Of a DNA stretch of 64,000 nucleotides, positions 25,341 through 38,435 are shown piece after piece; position 1 is the first letter of the stretch; every line of letters begins with the position of its first letter. The notes beneath the pieces are model-generated. The model did not search any database. It was not told the DNA's origin and saw nothing but the letters and a program-made list of their open reading frames with translations. The DNA comes from Erpobdella octoculata (lineage: Eukaryota > Annelida > Clitellata > Hirudinida > Erpobdellidae). Both the position numbers and the translations under genes were made by a program. Where the stretch lies: the NCBI GenBank assembly GCA_963978895.1, contig OZ022241.1, positions 1,083,541 to 1,147,540 of the forward strand, read 5' to 3'.

Positions 25341-26461
25341 ACTACACTCCTTATTTTTTTCTTTTACCCATCATCAATATCCTCGAATAGACATTTTAAA
25401 ACCAATATGGCCACTTTTGGCTTACTTCGTGCAGTGAATTCCCGCCCCTTGAAGCCCGCGGAGACACAACAAACATGCTGTTGTTTTATATTGTTGATAA
25501 AAACACACATATGTTTTCAAAACGAAACTGTTTTTCAATTCTTGAAAGTAAACAGACTCCTCGACCAGCTTCTATAATCTAATTTGTCGAATATAAAACA
25601 ACTTCATAACAAATATTTTCCCGTACTTTTTCCTTCTATATACATCATAATTACTCTTATGAGATTTAAAAAGTAAAACTTTTTGAAAATTTAATAATAC
25701 GCTTTCAATGTCACATGTTTATTCATACAGCTCCTACTGTTGCTGTTAACCATTAACTTTTCTTGGTAGCTGCCTAGTCTAAAGGGGTGAGGTATCTATG
25801 GTTAAGCTAACTTTATAACCATGGGCTATACTTCCGGTAGCATGGCTGCTTATATAAAAGTTGGCTTCGCACGAATCTTATCAATTTCGTCAATTCTAGT
25901 TTTCAACTGATATTATTATTATTTAGAAAAACTATAAATTAAAAATAGTTATTATTTACTTTCGAGCTAAAACGACACCATTATTACAAGTTTTGAGTAG
26001 TTTTTATAAGCTCTATAAGCAGTCTGACACGTATCGGCCTTGACATCTCAGCAACATTTTTAAAGACTTAGTTAGTGTTAATTTTTTTTTGCAAGATATC
26101 TTTTTTCAAAGAGCTGATGATGAATATCGCCATTCAACATGTCGTCGTTGCAAGTTCAAAGTTCAAAGTTCAAAGAGGGTCTAATAAATTTTTTTTCTCC
26201 TCGTGATATATTGAATATTGTAGAAATTAGTAATGAAATAAAAATTGTCTGGACAAATTGTCATCAAATAAAATGTTGCGGACAAATGTAGTAAGTAGGG
26301 TTGAAAATGTCTATCAGGAAAAATTTTCACTCGATACAAATTTTCAACAATTTATTATAATTATATAAATAATAGTTTAATTATATACATGTAATTAAAC
26401 TATATAATTTAATTATATGATTATTGTTAATTATAGATTAAATCGCTCACTAATTCATGTT
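25341..26461. other. gene-free stretch
   Basis: No ORF is supported. A TATA-like site lies at 25851 and a GTTCAAA triple repeat at about 26154-26174. Confidence 0.5.
25851..25860 (+). promoter_or_regulatory. possible TATA box
   Basis: TATATAAAAG lies in a locally GC-richer context (CTTCCGGTAGCATGGCTGCT upstream). No transcript or ORF follows, so this is a motif match only. Confidence 0.2.
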
Positions 26462-26513
26462 CAACGATCTACCGACATAAGTTGAATGTTCAACTTATGT
26501 CGGTAGATCGTTG
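26462..26513. repeat. 52-bp near-perfect palindrome
   Basis: The 25-base left arm (26462-26486) is exactly complementary to 26489-26513, with a two-base centre TG. The arm contains GATCTACCGACATAAGTTGAA. Confidence 0.9.
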
Positions 26514-27475
26514 GCATGTGCCTACTTTAAAGGAATACATGTTGTCTTTAAACCAAATAAATGCGCCAGTATCCGCTCAAACTTTGATTGGGTTTAGAAT
26601 GAAATTTTTGAAGCAGACACTTTCAAAACTTAGAATTTGCTAAATTGCTTTCTAATACAAACAACAGAACTTTTTTTCCAAACTTGCAAAGTAGCTTTTC
26701 AGTAGTTAAACGTGCTGAGCTTGCATGCTGTTTGAATGTCAACAGCACATTGTCTTTCAATGGAATTTAGATGATCGATTGATTGATTCTGAGAGAATTA
26801 AAAGGAAATACAAGTCATATCAAAGTTAAGAAACTGTTCTCTCAAGTGATTGTTAAAGCTCAAAAAGTAAGTGTCCTGGCGAACATTTTAAAATTATAAA
26901 CTACCCGAAACACCAATTAAAATTCTTGACATTATCCAGGTTATTAATAAGATAAATCTATTAATATTATATTATTAATAACTGAAAGCTATTTCGACAG
27001 ACAAAAATATTTAATAAGAAAATAAAGTTCTGACCGAAGCTTAAAATATTTAGCTAACTTTAGTCATAAACATTTATTATTCTCACATTAAAAATTATCC
27101 CATAACTTGAAAGAAGAACAGCATATAATTTTAAAAATTCGTTTCTGTTATTGTTGTCAACTACGGTTTTTTTGATTGGAATAAAATGTTTTAATTGGTC
27201 TTTAATAATCTAGTGATATAGAATTTTCATCAATATTATAACTATTTGCCAAATATCAAAACTATTGATGGTCAGAAAGTGAGTTAAATAAAGATAAAAT
27301 CCTGAGCTACAGACACAGAATAAGATTTGAATTTCATGTGAGATGATTTTTTTTATAGGACTGCTAGAGATGGCTAGCTAAAATGTGATACTGATACAAA
27401 CATAGATTATGCTATGAATTTATAAGTTATTATAAAGATAGAAAATTTCCAATCCTCTGCATTCTTACACTAACC
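26514..27475. other. gene-free AT-rich stretch
   Basis: No coding region or recognised repeat. Confidence 0.5.
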
Positions 27476-27483
27476 CTCAGTCA

Positions 27484-28090
27484 CAGGGGCGCAACCAGCA
27501 AAAAATGCCGGGGGGCTCAAGTTTGGCAAATGGAAAAAAGCCCGCCGCATGCGAAAAATGTTTTCTGACTGTTTTTAGTCTGCAGTCTTTTTTTGCTATT
27601 TTTTTAATAATTTATTAATGAAAGAAAAGATAAACTGTAAACTCAGTCTCAAGCCAGTTAAAGGAGTTGTAAAAAAAATAAGTTTATGAATAAATATAGC
27701 ACCACCCACCAAAAGAAAAACTCATCATATTTAGAGAAATTGCAGGGCCCTCCCGATTTGGCCTGGGAGGGATTGCTCAAGTTTGAAAAAGGGAAAAAAG
27801 CCCGCCGCAGGAGAAAAATTTTTTTGACTATCTTCAGTCTGCAGTCTTTTTTTGGTATCTTTAAAAATTTATTAATGATAGAAAAGAAAGACTGCAAACT
27901 GAAAATAATTAAACTCAGTCTTAAAACCAGTTAAAGCAAATGTTAAAAAAAAATAAGTTTATAAATAAATGTAGCACCCCCACCCTCCCAAAGAAAAACT
28001 CATCGAATTTGGAAAAATTGCAGGACCCTCCGATTTTTGTCTGGGGAGGTTTGCACCCCCCTGCCACCCCCCCCCCTAGTTGCGCTCCTG
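27484..28090. mobile_element. non-autonomous hAT-type element with internal tandem duplication
   Basis: The ends are CAGGGGCGCAACCAG and, in reverse complement, CAGGAGCGCAACTAG. The flanking 8-mers are CTCAGTCA and CTTAGTCA (7 of 8 matching). The interior is a two-unit tandem with period ~260 bp, with units starting CTCAAGTTTG at 27516 and 27776. No transposase is encoded. Confidence 0.75.
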
Positions 28091-28997
28091 CTTAGTCACA
28101 CCAAACTTGAAACTGTAACCATATTCTTTAAAACAGTCCTCCGTTCTGATACAGACGCTAATCAATCCAACAAGAAATGTACAAAACTTTGAAAGTCGTT
28201 GGAGATGTTTCACTCCACCCCAATTCAAATGGAGGAATCAAACCACGAACGCGCTTGGCCAGAAAAGGTGTATTAGTTTTGGGGGGGAAAATGAAAAAAT
28301 ACCTCCGACTACCCTCCACCTTTCCTGTCATCTGCTTTTTTGGCAGAAAAAAGCATTGTGATAAAAATTTTAGAAACGTGTGAGCCTTTGCAATATGTTA
28401 CACCCCCTCCCCCTTTCCCTTCCAAGGTTTTGCTGAAATGGCGTCCCTGAGTTTCGGTTTATCGTTTAATAGTTTTCTAGGACAATCTTTTTTATCATTG
28501 TTCAGTGATTCAAGCTGGTGCAGGATGTGAGAATTTTTAAGGTTGTGAACCAATATTAATTCAAAGGTTTATTATGCTGATTTTATATTTTTAAATCCGA
28601 CGCAAAAAAACCATTATTGAATTTGCAGCCTCATTTGCATGTCTGTTTTGCGCGCATTGGTTCAACGGAGTACGTAAGCAGATGAGTCGGGTTGCAAGTT
28701 GTGCATTTGTTGAGTTGTATATGATGTCTCAGAGGTGTCCGTGGATCCGTGGGTTCAATTTCAATTACCCAACCCATTCCAATTCAACTCATAGATCAAC
28801 CCAAGTCGCGGACAGTTTTGTAATGTGTCCGGCAGTTATTTTTTATCAATTAAAAAATGAGAATCGTCCATAAAAACGTTTTTTTTATGTGAAAAAAAGC
28901 TCTTAGACAAGTTTTTGCTGATAACAATGACGTAGACAACCTGATAAGTTTTCCACAAAACCCTTAAGGAAATATCACCAATGAAGAAGGAAATGCA
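28091..28997. other. gene-free stretch
   Basis: Contains a C-rich, GC-biased patch (28240-28445) ending TGCTGAAATGGCGTCCCTGAG. A related phrase (TTGCTGAAATGACGCTCC) occurs at about 30830, suggesting another short decayed transposon family. No gene was found. Confidence 0.4.
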
Positions 28998-29002
28998 GTT
29001 TC

Positions 29003-29301
<299 letters not shown>

Positions 29302-29773
29302 TGTACTAAACAAATTTGACAGAAAGCAGGAAAGTCACAATTCAAACAACACGTGTGACATTAAAATAATGAAAAGTCTTTAAAAGCGTACTAATAAAAG
29401 AATAAAAATCTTTTTTTTTTAATCTTTTAAAATATAACGTTTTTGTGAACTAAAAAAAAAATAAATAATTTGTCTCTGGGCTGTGTGAGAAATGGCTTGA
29501 TGTAAGTATGCATTAATTGTAGACATTTTTTAACTAAGAACGTGGGACGCTTTTTATGAATTTCAAAAAAGTTATTTCTCTTCTCAAAACTTTCAACTAA
29601 TAATATATTTAAATATTTTTAAATCTCGATTATCTCGGTTTCATCTCCTATGAGATATGCAAAATACGCTGATCAACGCGAAAACCATGGTTTTCATGTA
29701 TTTAAAAAAGGATGACTCAATTTGTATGGATTTATTTGATCTGTAGTTATGAAAGAAGCAGGTTCTCCATTAG

Positions 29774-29940
29774 AGTACTGCACAAGCCGATTTTTCGCGG
29801 CCCTGCTCGTCAAACAACTCATACCAGCTCGACCCGTTTCATGGGCCAAAATTCCTTGCCCGGTCTGTGCTAATTTGGGACCGGACCATTATCTTTTTAA
29901 AGGCCTAAAATTTTTATCTACGCATTTTGTGCTCTACCCT
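29774..29940. repeat. GC-rich dispersed repeat, copy 3
   Basis: The left end AGTACTGCACAAGCCGATTT, then CGCGGCCCTGCTCGTCAAAC, is shared with 33664. The right end is decayed. It lies in the same relative place as copy 4, so it predates the segmental duplication. Confidence 0.55.
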
Positions 29941-30162
29941 AGCAAGTCACACACAAGACAGCCAAACAAAACAAAACATTTAATACGAGAACACTTAGCC
30001 AGACATTCAAGCTCAATAAAAATTTTCTCTTTTCATTCTTTCTTGGACTTCCAATACAATCATATTTTTTCTACTTTACTTTTTTCCCTGCGTTAAGTAA
30101 TATTGATCTTATCAACAAAGTGAGGAAGACTTTCTTTAACGGCAGCTAAATATGCGGTGCTG

Positions 30163-30167
<5 letters not shown>

Positions 30168-30261
<94 letters not shown>

Positions 30262-30391
30262 CCTTCCATTTGCAAGCCAGTCCCAAGCCTGGAGAAAGGA
30301 TCGAATTACAATCCACAAAAGAGAGTATCTATGTGCTTCCTACATACAGCTATTACAGTCTTAAAACCCCTGGGTAAAGGACTATAAGCTA
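30168..30391 (+). repeat. (TA)n array (30168-30258) joined to dispersed repeat copy S2 (30259-30391)
   Basis: The TA array passes directly into CCGCCTTCCATTTGCAAGCC, CAGTCCCAAGCCTGGAGAAAG and ends at GGTAAAGGACTATAAGCT. It is a shorter copy lacking the GAGGAGGG part. Confidence 0.65.
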
Positions 30392-30870
30392 TCATTAAGA
30401 AAATTAATTTTTTTTAAGTTCATTGTGTTTTTGGCGTTGTCTCTGACGAAATTTTGCACCTGTTAACTCCATGTGCTTTGCAGAGACGCCGTTGTATTTC
30501 TACTCCACGTCCTGTCGGTGGTTGAGTTACATTTGATATTTGCGGCGCGTCACTCGGTGGCGGCGTTGGGGGTCGTGTTGTTTGACGGCGACGAAATAAT
30601 AACCTTCCAACATCTTATTAATAATGATAATATAACAATACATTAGAAAAAACCCGCACCGGTCATCAGCTATTTTTAGAACCAAAGTGTATAGAGTTTC
30701 TTAAATATTTTGAAAATGTATTTTCGATTACCCCCTCCCGCCTCCTCACCTATTTTTTGGAAGTAAAAGTATGGATTTGTTAAAAATTTTGTGCAGAATA
30801 CATTCTCAGGAAAAGTATGACCCACCAAGAAATTGCTGAAATGACGCTCCTTTATATATTAGGACCGCTA

Positions 30871-30937
30871 GGTAGACATTGAAGCTAGTATACAGCATAC
30901 AGATTTTAGATGCTGTATACTAGCTTTAATGTCCACC
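30871..30937. repeat. hairpin, 28-bp arms, 11-base loop
   Basis: The left arm 30871-30898 (GGTAGACATTGAAGCTAGTA then TACAGCAT) pairs with 30910-30937 with two mismatches. Confidence 0.85.
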
Positions 30938-31028
30938 TACCTATGTTTACATTGACAAAAAAAATGGCGTCATTAGCAACACAGAAATAAATAGCAGATA
31001 CCCGGCAAACTCAAACACTTGTAAGAAA

Positions 31029-31481
31029 ATGGGTTTTCCGAGTTTCTATAAATTGCAATGGGTTGTTTTTTGTTTGGTGCTACTTTCCTGGTTGTTTGTT
31101 TGGAAAACCACTAAAAGAAGGAGATTGTTTTCAAATCAATTAGCAGTTGAAAATTTTTTAGAAAATGAAAATGACTTTCCATGGCAGATGACCAAAGAGA
31201 GCTATTTGTACAAAACGAGTTTTTTCTTCAGTGAAAATAACAACGATGAATTGTCTTTTGAAGTAATAAACGATTTAAAAATATTACCTCACTCAGCTGC
31301 AATTAAGGCAAGAAAAATTTTCAAACTGAAACCCTTAGTTATATGGGCCACAGAGCAGCACCTGACGCCCATCAAAGGCTTGAAACACTTGCTAGAACCT
31401 TTCGGAGTAACTGTATTGGATTACAGTGTTGATCCGTGGAGATGCGAGTGGCACGAATGCAATACCAAAAAAAGGCCAAAG
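31029..31481 (+). CDS. Type II membrane glycosyltransferase-like protein, exon 1 (intact copy)
   Basis: This exon encodes the first 151 residues. A single hydrophobic segment at residues 9-25 (L-Q-W-V-V-F-C-L-V-L-L-S-W-L-F-V-W) follows a short N-terminus and is followed by K/R-rich residues. This is the layout of a Golgi type II signal anchor. The stem region is E/N-rich. The first globular part holds W-A-T-E-Q-H and W-R-C-E-W-H-E-C. The donor is AAAG followed by GTATAA, phase 0. Exons 2-4 (35871, 39626, 39980) join in phase to give 483 residues with no stop. The fold resembles GT-B-type enzymes, but I cannot name the family or the sugar donor. A second, broken copy of this exon lies at 34224. 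Confidence 0.65.
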
Positions 31482-32201
31482 GTATAATTGTTTTTGATCG
31501 ATTTTTTAAAATTGTTCATATACAAAATAAGGTATAATTGTTTTTTATTATTTTTTTTAAACTTTTCAAATACAATATAAAGCATGTTTTTACCAATGCT
31601 TTTATTAACTCGTCGTCTCTGTTTGTTTCTCTGTCTGTCTGTTTGTTTCTCTGTTTGTCTTTCTGTTTCTCTGTCTGTTTCAAATCTTGCAATCAATTTT
31701 TGAGTCACTTCCTGATGATAGATTTTTTTCAAATTTTGCATACATGCTCAAAATAGAAGACAATGCAATATTCAATTATTAGTTTTACAATAAGTCAATT
31801 AATTTAGTTAATTTTAATTAATTTCGATATTTCGATATAATTAAGATATTTCGACTTTAATATAAAATAAAAGAGTAATATAAGAAAAAATTGACTGCAA
31901 AATTTGTGTTTTAATTACATATAAAAGCATTGGGTTTTAAAAATTCGTTTTTAATTTACTTGTTTTTTATTTATTCAACAAAGTATATCATGTATGCTAA
32001 TTAAAATTGTAATTATTAATTTTTTAAATTAATATTGTGAGATATCCAGAAAACGATCCTATTTAAAATTTCAGATGAAAAGCATAGTGGGAAGTAGATC
32101 ATATGTGATTACAAACTTTGTCGCGCAATTCTGTGGACAGCAACGGACATGTGAAGCAAAAAATGCGTGTAAAAGCCAGCTTTAATGTCAAGCTATTATA
32201 A

Positions 32202-33074
<873 letters not shown>

Positions 33075-33663
33075 TTATTATTATTATTATTATTAAATTG
33101 AATATGTATAAAAAAATGAAAAGTCTTTAAAAGTGTAATAATGAAACAATAAAATGCTATAGATAAAATTATTTGTTTTGTCATGAATGAAGAGATTAAT
33201 AAAAGTCTTGAGAGAGAGAGAGAGAGCCATTTATTGATAAAGTTACGGGCAGATAAAGGTCAATTACACTGATAGCGATACAGAACCAATCAGCGTTAGT
33301 TTCCGAATGAAAATTTTAACTTTGCATGTACAATCTGCTCAATGCCGAGACGTTAAAAAGGTAAAACAAGGCTGATTTTTACATTCAATACGATGAAATT
33401 GTTTTATTTACCGTCTCAGAAACTGTCCACGACGCGTAAGATAGAAAAAATATGGATTTGCATAAAACTCGCCTTAAATTTCTTAGATTGTTTTATACCG
33501 ATGACGTGAATTCTCGTTTGGCAAAAAAATATAAAAAGATACACTGCTCAACGCAAATCCCGTGGTTTTTATGGGTTGGAAAAAAAGATGGCTGAAATTG
33601 AATAGATTTATTTTTCTGTGAATATCACTCAATCAGCGCAAGAAAACAACATGGTCTCCAATA

Positions 33664-33884
33664 GAGTACTGCTCGGGCCGATTTTTCGCGGCGCTGCCCC
33701 TCAAACAACTCATACCAGCCCGACCCGTTTCGTAGGACATAATTCCTTGACCGGTCCGTGCTAATTTTGCCCCTGGACCAATATTTTTTTATAGGCCTAA
33801 AATCTTTATACTTGGCACAAAAGTTTTTGGCCCGGCCCAACCCGTTTGTAAACCTTAAAATCAAAGTCCGGCCAGTGCAGTACT
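33664..33884. repeat. GC-rich dispersed repeat, copy 4 (both ends present)
   Basis: The ends AGTACTGCTCGGGCCG and, in reverse complement, AGTACTGCACTGGCCG form an imperfect terminal inverted repeat. The interior repeats GGCCCGG-type motifs. This is the best-preserved copy of the family and suggests a DNA transposon, but flanking 8-mers do not match. Confidence 0.55.
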
Positions 33885-34223
33885 TTAGTTTTCCTTTTTT
33901 TCAACTCATTGCCTTGTCACCGGTTTGGAACATTCAAGCAGAATCTACTACACATGTCCGACTTTAATCTAACATGCGGAAATGCGAGAAAGATGAACTT
34001 TTTATTATGCTTTTAAACTGTGATGCTGATAGTGACAAAAGTTAAATTAAAACTTTTATGGTTATGCAAACTGTGTAGCAATTGTTTTGAAATTTCGTGC
34101 ACTATAAATAAACGCATTTCTCAAGTTTTAACTGTTGTTGCGCTTGAAAAACAAATTGGTGGCATTATCAAGAAAGATAAATAAATAGCAGGTTACCGAC
34201 AAACTCAAACAATTGTGAGAAGA

Positions 34224-34663
34224 ATGATCTTTCAGAGTTTCTGTAAATTGCAATGGGCTGTTTTTTGTTTGGTTCTACTTTCCTGGTTGTTTGTTTGGAA
34301 AATCACTGAAAAACGGAGATTTGTTTCAAATCATTTAGTAGTTGAAAGTTTTCTTGAAAATGAAACGGATTTTCCATGGCAGCTGACCAAAGAGAGCGAT
34401 TTGTACAAAACAAGTTTTTTCTTCAGTGAAAATAACAATAATGAATCGTCTTTTGAAGTAATAAAAGATTTAGAAATATTACAATTAAGGCAAGAAAAAT
34501 ATTCAAACAGAAACCCTTAGTTATATGGGCCACAGAGCAGCACTTGACGCCCATCAAAGGCTTGAAACACTTGCTAGAACCTTTCGGGGTAACTGTATTG
34601 GATTACAGTGTTGATCCGTGGAGGTGCGAGTGGCACGAATGCAATACCAAAAAAAAGCCAAAG
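34224..34663 (+). pseudogene. broken second copy of glycosyltransferase exon 1
   Basis: Encodes the same signal anchor (L-Q-W-A-V-F-C-L-V-L-L-S-W-L-F-V-W) and stem as 31029, but lacks 13 bases after the codons for L-E-I-L (near 34481). The frame shifts and ends at TAG 34518-34520. Beyond the deletion the old frame (W-A-T-E-Q-H ... W-R-C-E-W-H-E-C) and the AAAG/GTATAA donor are preserved. It lies between intact exon 1 and exon 2, so correct transcripts must skip it. Confidence 0.8.
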
Positions 34664-34859
34664 GTATAATTGTTTTTGATCGATTTTTTAAAATTGTTCA
34701 TATACAATATAAAATATTTAAAAAAATCTTTTTAAAATACCACGTTTTAGTGAACCAAAAAAAATTTTTTTTCTAGGCTGTGTGAGAAATGTCTCGATAA
34801 AAGCATGCATTAATTGTGGACATTCGTATAACAAACAATCCATAATTTTTATAAAAATT

Positions 34860-34985
34860 TTTGTGTACATATGGTAGGTCTGAGGATAGGTTGTAGGCTA
34901 TTTAAAATATTTTTTAAAAATTATTTTAAAAATTTATAATGGAAAAAGAAAGAGGTGCAATTATGTCCTTTTCTTAGGAAAATGC
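34860..34985 (+). mobile_element. Helitron fragment
   Basis: GTACATATGGTAGGTCTGAG, then GATAGGTTGTAGGCTATTT, matches the 5' sub-terminal part of the Helitron at 32425-33074. The 5' TC end is missing and the fragment runs into a TA array. Confidence 0.6.
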
Positions 34986-34997
34986 AACAAATAGAAA

Positions 34998-35150
<153 letters not shown>

Positions 35151-35270
35151 GAGTTTGAGTTTGTTTATTCAGTTATCAATACATACATTCAAAATCACAA
35201 ATAAGACAGAAAAAAAATAATATTAATTAAATAGTCATTATAATAGCATGTATGATTGATGAAGAGGTGC

Positions 35271-35306
35271 TGCATCAGGCCCCTCTGTGCTGAGGGGCCT
35301 GATGCA
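35271..35306. repeat. perfect 15-bp hairpin
   Basis: TGCATCAGGCCCCTC, loop TGTGCT, then the exact complement GAGGGGCCTGATGCA. It is unusually GC-rich for its surroundings and abuts a TA run. Confidence 0.9.
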
Positions 35307-35307
35307 T

Positions 35308-35480
35308 ATATATATATATATATAAGTCTCGTGTCATAGTGTTTGACTTCAAACTCCTCCGAAACGGCTGAACTGATTTTTCTGAAATTTTTTTGTACAT
35401 TTGGTAGGTCTGAGGATAGGTTGTTGGCTATTTTCAATATTTTTTTAAAATTATTTTAAAAATTTATAATGGAATTTAGC
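35308..35480 (+). mobile_element. Helitron 5' end fragment
   Basis: TATATATAAGTCTCGTGTCA, TCCTCCGAAACGGCTGAAC and GGTAGGTCTGAGGATAGG occur in the order of the Helitron 5' part at 33074 read inward. The 3' end is absent. Confidence 0.6.
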
Positions 35481-35545
35481 GGACAGCAACGACATGTGAA
35501 ACTTAAAAAATGCGTGTAAAAGCCAGCTTTAATGTTAAGCTATAA

Positions 35546-35747
<202 letters not shown>

Positions 35748-35870
35748 TATTCGTATACTAAACAAACCTGACAGAACGCAGGAAAGTCACAATTTAATTT
35801 ATACAAATTGCGCGACATTAAAAAAATAAAATGAAAATTATTTGTTAAAACAAATCATTTAAACTATCAG

Positions 35871-36049
35871 GTGCTGAACGCCTACAACATAATAGACGCA
35901 GATCCCCCGCTGGCAGAAGACTTTGTAAAGGCATACGTGAATGATTCAGAAATGAAAACTGTTGATGTGATCTTTTGCGGCCATCCTGCCTCCATCTGCG
36001 AGATCTACATACCACTTAATAAAAGTGTTATAGTTTTACCGAGTACTAG
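35871..36049 (+). CDS. glycosyltransferase-like protein, exon 2
   Basis: The acceptor ATCAG precedes 35871. The donor AG|GTTTGT follows 36049. The exon is 179 nt, entered in phase 0 and left in phase 2. It encodes N-A-Y-N-I-I-D-A-D-P-P and V-I-F-C-G-H-P-A-S-I-C, a short beta-strand/glycine segment as in nucleotide-sugar-binding Rossmann halves. The split Arg codon is completed by the first base of exon 3. Confidence 0.65.
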
Positions 36050-36115
36050 GTTTGTTTGAGAATTATTTATGAACACTAAAAAGCAAATATAAATCTGATA
36101 TCTGTATTTATGTAT

Positions 36116-36242
36116 GAACTCTGCTTCGCTAATTGCAATCAAATTTCATGCCTGGATTAAAAAAACAAAATAAAAGAAATAACTACGTTATATCCTACAT
36201 TTTGCTATATCAGTCTTAACACACCTGGTGTAATGGACTATA
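36116..36242 (+). repeat. dispersed RTE-tail/SINE-like repeat, copy S3 (diverged)
   Basis: CTCTGCTTCGCTAATTGCAA ... ATGCCTGGATTAAA ... CAGTCTTAACACACCTGGTG then TAATGGACTATA. It is the most diverged of the five copies and lies in intron 2 of the glycosyltransferase-like gene. Confidence 0.55.
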
Positions 36243-36639
36243 TGTTTAGTGCCCGTAAAATCAAAATTGGATGAATTTCGTGCAGAATGTCCAAAAAATA
36301 GAAATTTTGTATCGTTTAAAATATCTTCCAACTCCGAAATCGATTCAACTTCCAGCATGTGTTTTTAAAGCCGCAATAGGCTTTTTGGACGGTTTCGGCA
36401 ACAAATACGTTGCAGTGTATTGTGATGGCATTGCATATATTTCTTTTCGAAATATTCCCGTTAATTGTTCGTAATTTCTGCGAAACAATACATGGAAATT
36501 CATAGAATTTTTAAGTGAGGACCTCGGTTTTTCCACAATATTGTTGCAATGGAAAAACAGATAGAATATCATGATGAAAAGGTTTACATCTTTTGTTTTT
36601 GCAATTTCGTAAATGTAAGCAAATAATAGTTGAAATATT

Positions 36640-36960
36640 GTTTTTAGAGGTCTTCCAATCGTTTTTCTCTCTCGCTCGTGTTTTATCCATGCTTGCTTTC
36701 TTGCTCCAGCTTGCTCCGGTAGTCATTCCCGCTTGTTCTCCCGCTCGCTCTCCTGCTCCTTCTCACTCTTCCACCCCCGCTCGCTTTCCCGTTCCTGCTC
36801 GTTTTCCCATTATCGGTTTCCGTTCCCACTTGCTCTCTCGTTTCTATTCCCGCTCGTTTTCTCGCTCCCACTCGCTTTCCCAGTTTCGCCTCGTTCTTCT
36901 GCTCGTTCTCTTGCTTGCTTCCTTGCTCCTTTTTTTCTTCCACTCCTTCTTAAAATTTTT
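36640..36960. repeat. pyrimidine-rich degenerate tandem (CCCGCTCG/CTTTCTCG units)
   Basis: Repeats of CCCGCTCGTTTTCTCGCTC-like text. The left edge (ATCGTTTTTCTCTCTCGCTC) matches the inside of the Helitron at 32465, so this is probably an expanded internal part of the same family. Confidence 0.5.
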
Positions 36961-37194
36961 GGCCCATAAAACTTAAAATAGATTTTGTAAAAGTTGCTTG
37001 AAACCTTCTTTAAATTTTCTTACGTAAAAACTAAATTTGAATTTTCCTACGTAATAACCTTTGATGTGGCCTTGGAAGTTTTTTTTCATAAAAAAAAAGA
37101 AATAAGAAGCCGATTTATTTTTAAATAGATTAAAAAATTTTTCTTTAATGAGTTTTATGTTAAATCAAAATTTCGTATATATTGTGGCAATCTC

Positions 37195-37265
37195 GTAGAA
37201 ATGTAGAACGCCATTTGGCAGAAACAAGTTTCTTAGCCACTGATTTGAGACAAAAATCTGTCATC
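37195..37265 (-). pseudogene. Penelope-like ORF N-terminal fragment, copy E
   Basis: The minus strand encodes V-A-K-K-L-V-S-A-K-W-R-S-T-F-L, the same core as the copies at 11.6-12.7 kb. A short decayed remnant. Confidence 0.45.
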
Positions 37266-37649
37266 TTCAAAGTCTGTTATTAGAGAGGTAACTCAAAACA
37301 GCAACGCAAACAAAAAGCACAGAAGATCCAATATCGTCAACTGAATTAGCATATGAAACCTGTCAACTTGCAGTAACAGTAACTATAGAAACGTCAGCAC
37401 ATTTGCAACAAATAAAACTGCTAGCAAACAAAAAATCTTTTCTTCAAACATAACTCTTAGAAAAAGAAAGCTTTGAGTATCGTTCTTTTATCTTTATATA
37501 ATTCGTTTCTAGTCGCTATTTGTGGTTTTTTGTGGCTCATGTTTCCTTGTCGTTTACATTGGAATAAGAAATTCCCGCAATTGCATGGTTTTGTGTTGGT
37601 TAACAGTTTCTTGTTGCAATTGTACTGTCTTTGTATGGGTTACTGCAAA

Positions 37650-37889
37650 GCATTGCTGTTGTTTGCCGATGATACAAAATTATACAAAACAATTTTGAAA
37701 GAAGAAGAAGTCTGTCAACAGCCTCAAAATTGTATCAACAAAGCCATGATGTGGTTTAATAAATGGTTGATGAAAGTTAACGTTGAGAAATGCATGGTAT
37801 TTAAATTTATTAGTAAAGTGAACTCTAATCATACTCATATGAATGAAAGCAACATTAATGAAGTGGATCAATCAATGATTTGGGTGTGA
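37650..37889 (+). pseudogene. non-LTR reverse transcriptase fragment (FADD motif)
   Basis: L-L-L-F-A-D-D-T-K-L-Y-K followed by an M-W-F-N-K-W-L-M-K-V-N-V-E-K-C segment is the catalytic F/Y-A-D-D motif C and downstream thumb start of Jockey/CR1/L2-type reverse transcriptases. No complete domain is present. It ends in text (CCTTGCGCCTTATCC) and a trinucleotide array typical of LINE 3' tails. Confidence 0.7.
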
Positions 37890-37946
37890 CTTTTCAAAAG
37901 GCAAGAAGGCAATGTGCCTTGCGCCTTGCGCCTTATCCGACTAATA

Positions 37947-38343
<397 letters not shown>

Positions 38344-38435
38344 TATTGCCGGCTGTTAAATACTTGTATGCTAGCAGAATAATGCGGTTTGGAGCTCCTC
38401 ACCAGCCGATGTGGTAAATTGTTCCAGTGTTTCAT
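38344..38435 (-). pseudogene. non-LTR reverse transcriptase C-terminal fragment
   Basis: The minus strand encodes K-H-W-N-N-L-P-H-R-L-V, then I-Q-V-F-N-S-R. This is the W-N-x-L-P ... F-K/N-x-x-L end common to Jockey/CR1 reverse transcriptases. It faces the plus-strand FADD fragment across the GATGAC array. Confidence 0.55.

Noticed and set aside
36593..36976. 127-codon ORF in the pyrimidine-rich tract
   Set aside because: Degenerate CCCGCTCG/CTTTCTCG repeats give open frames on both strands, and the text matches Helitron interior.
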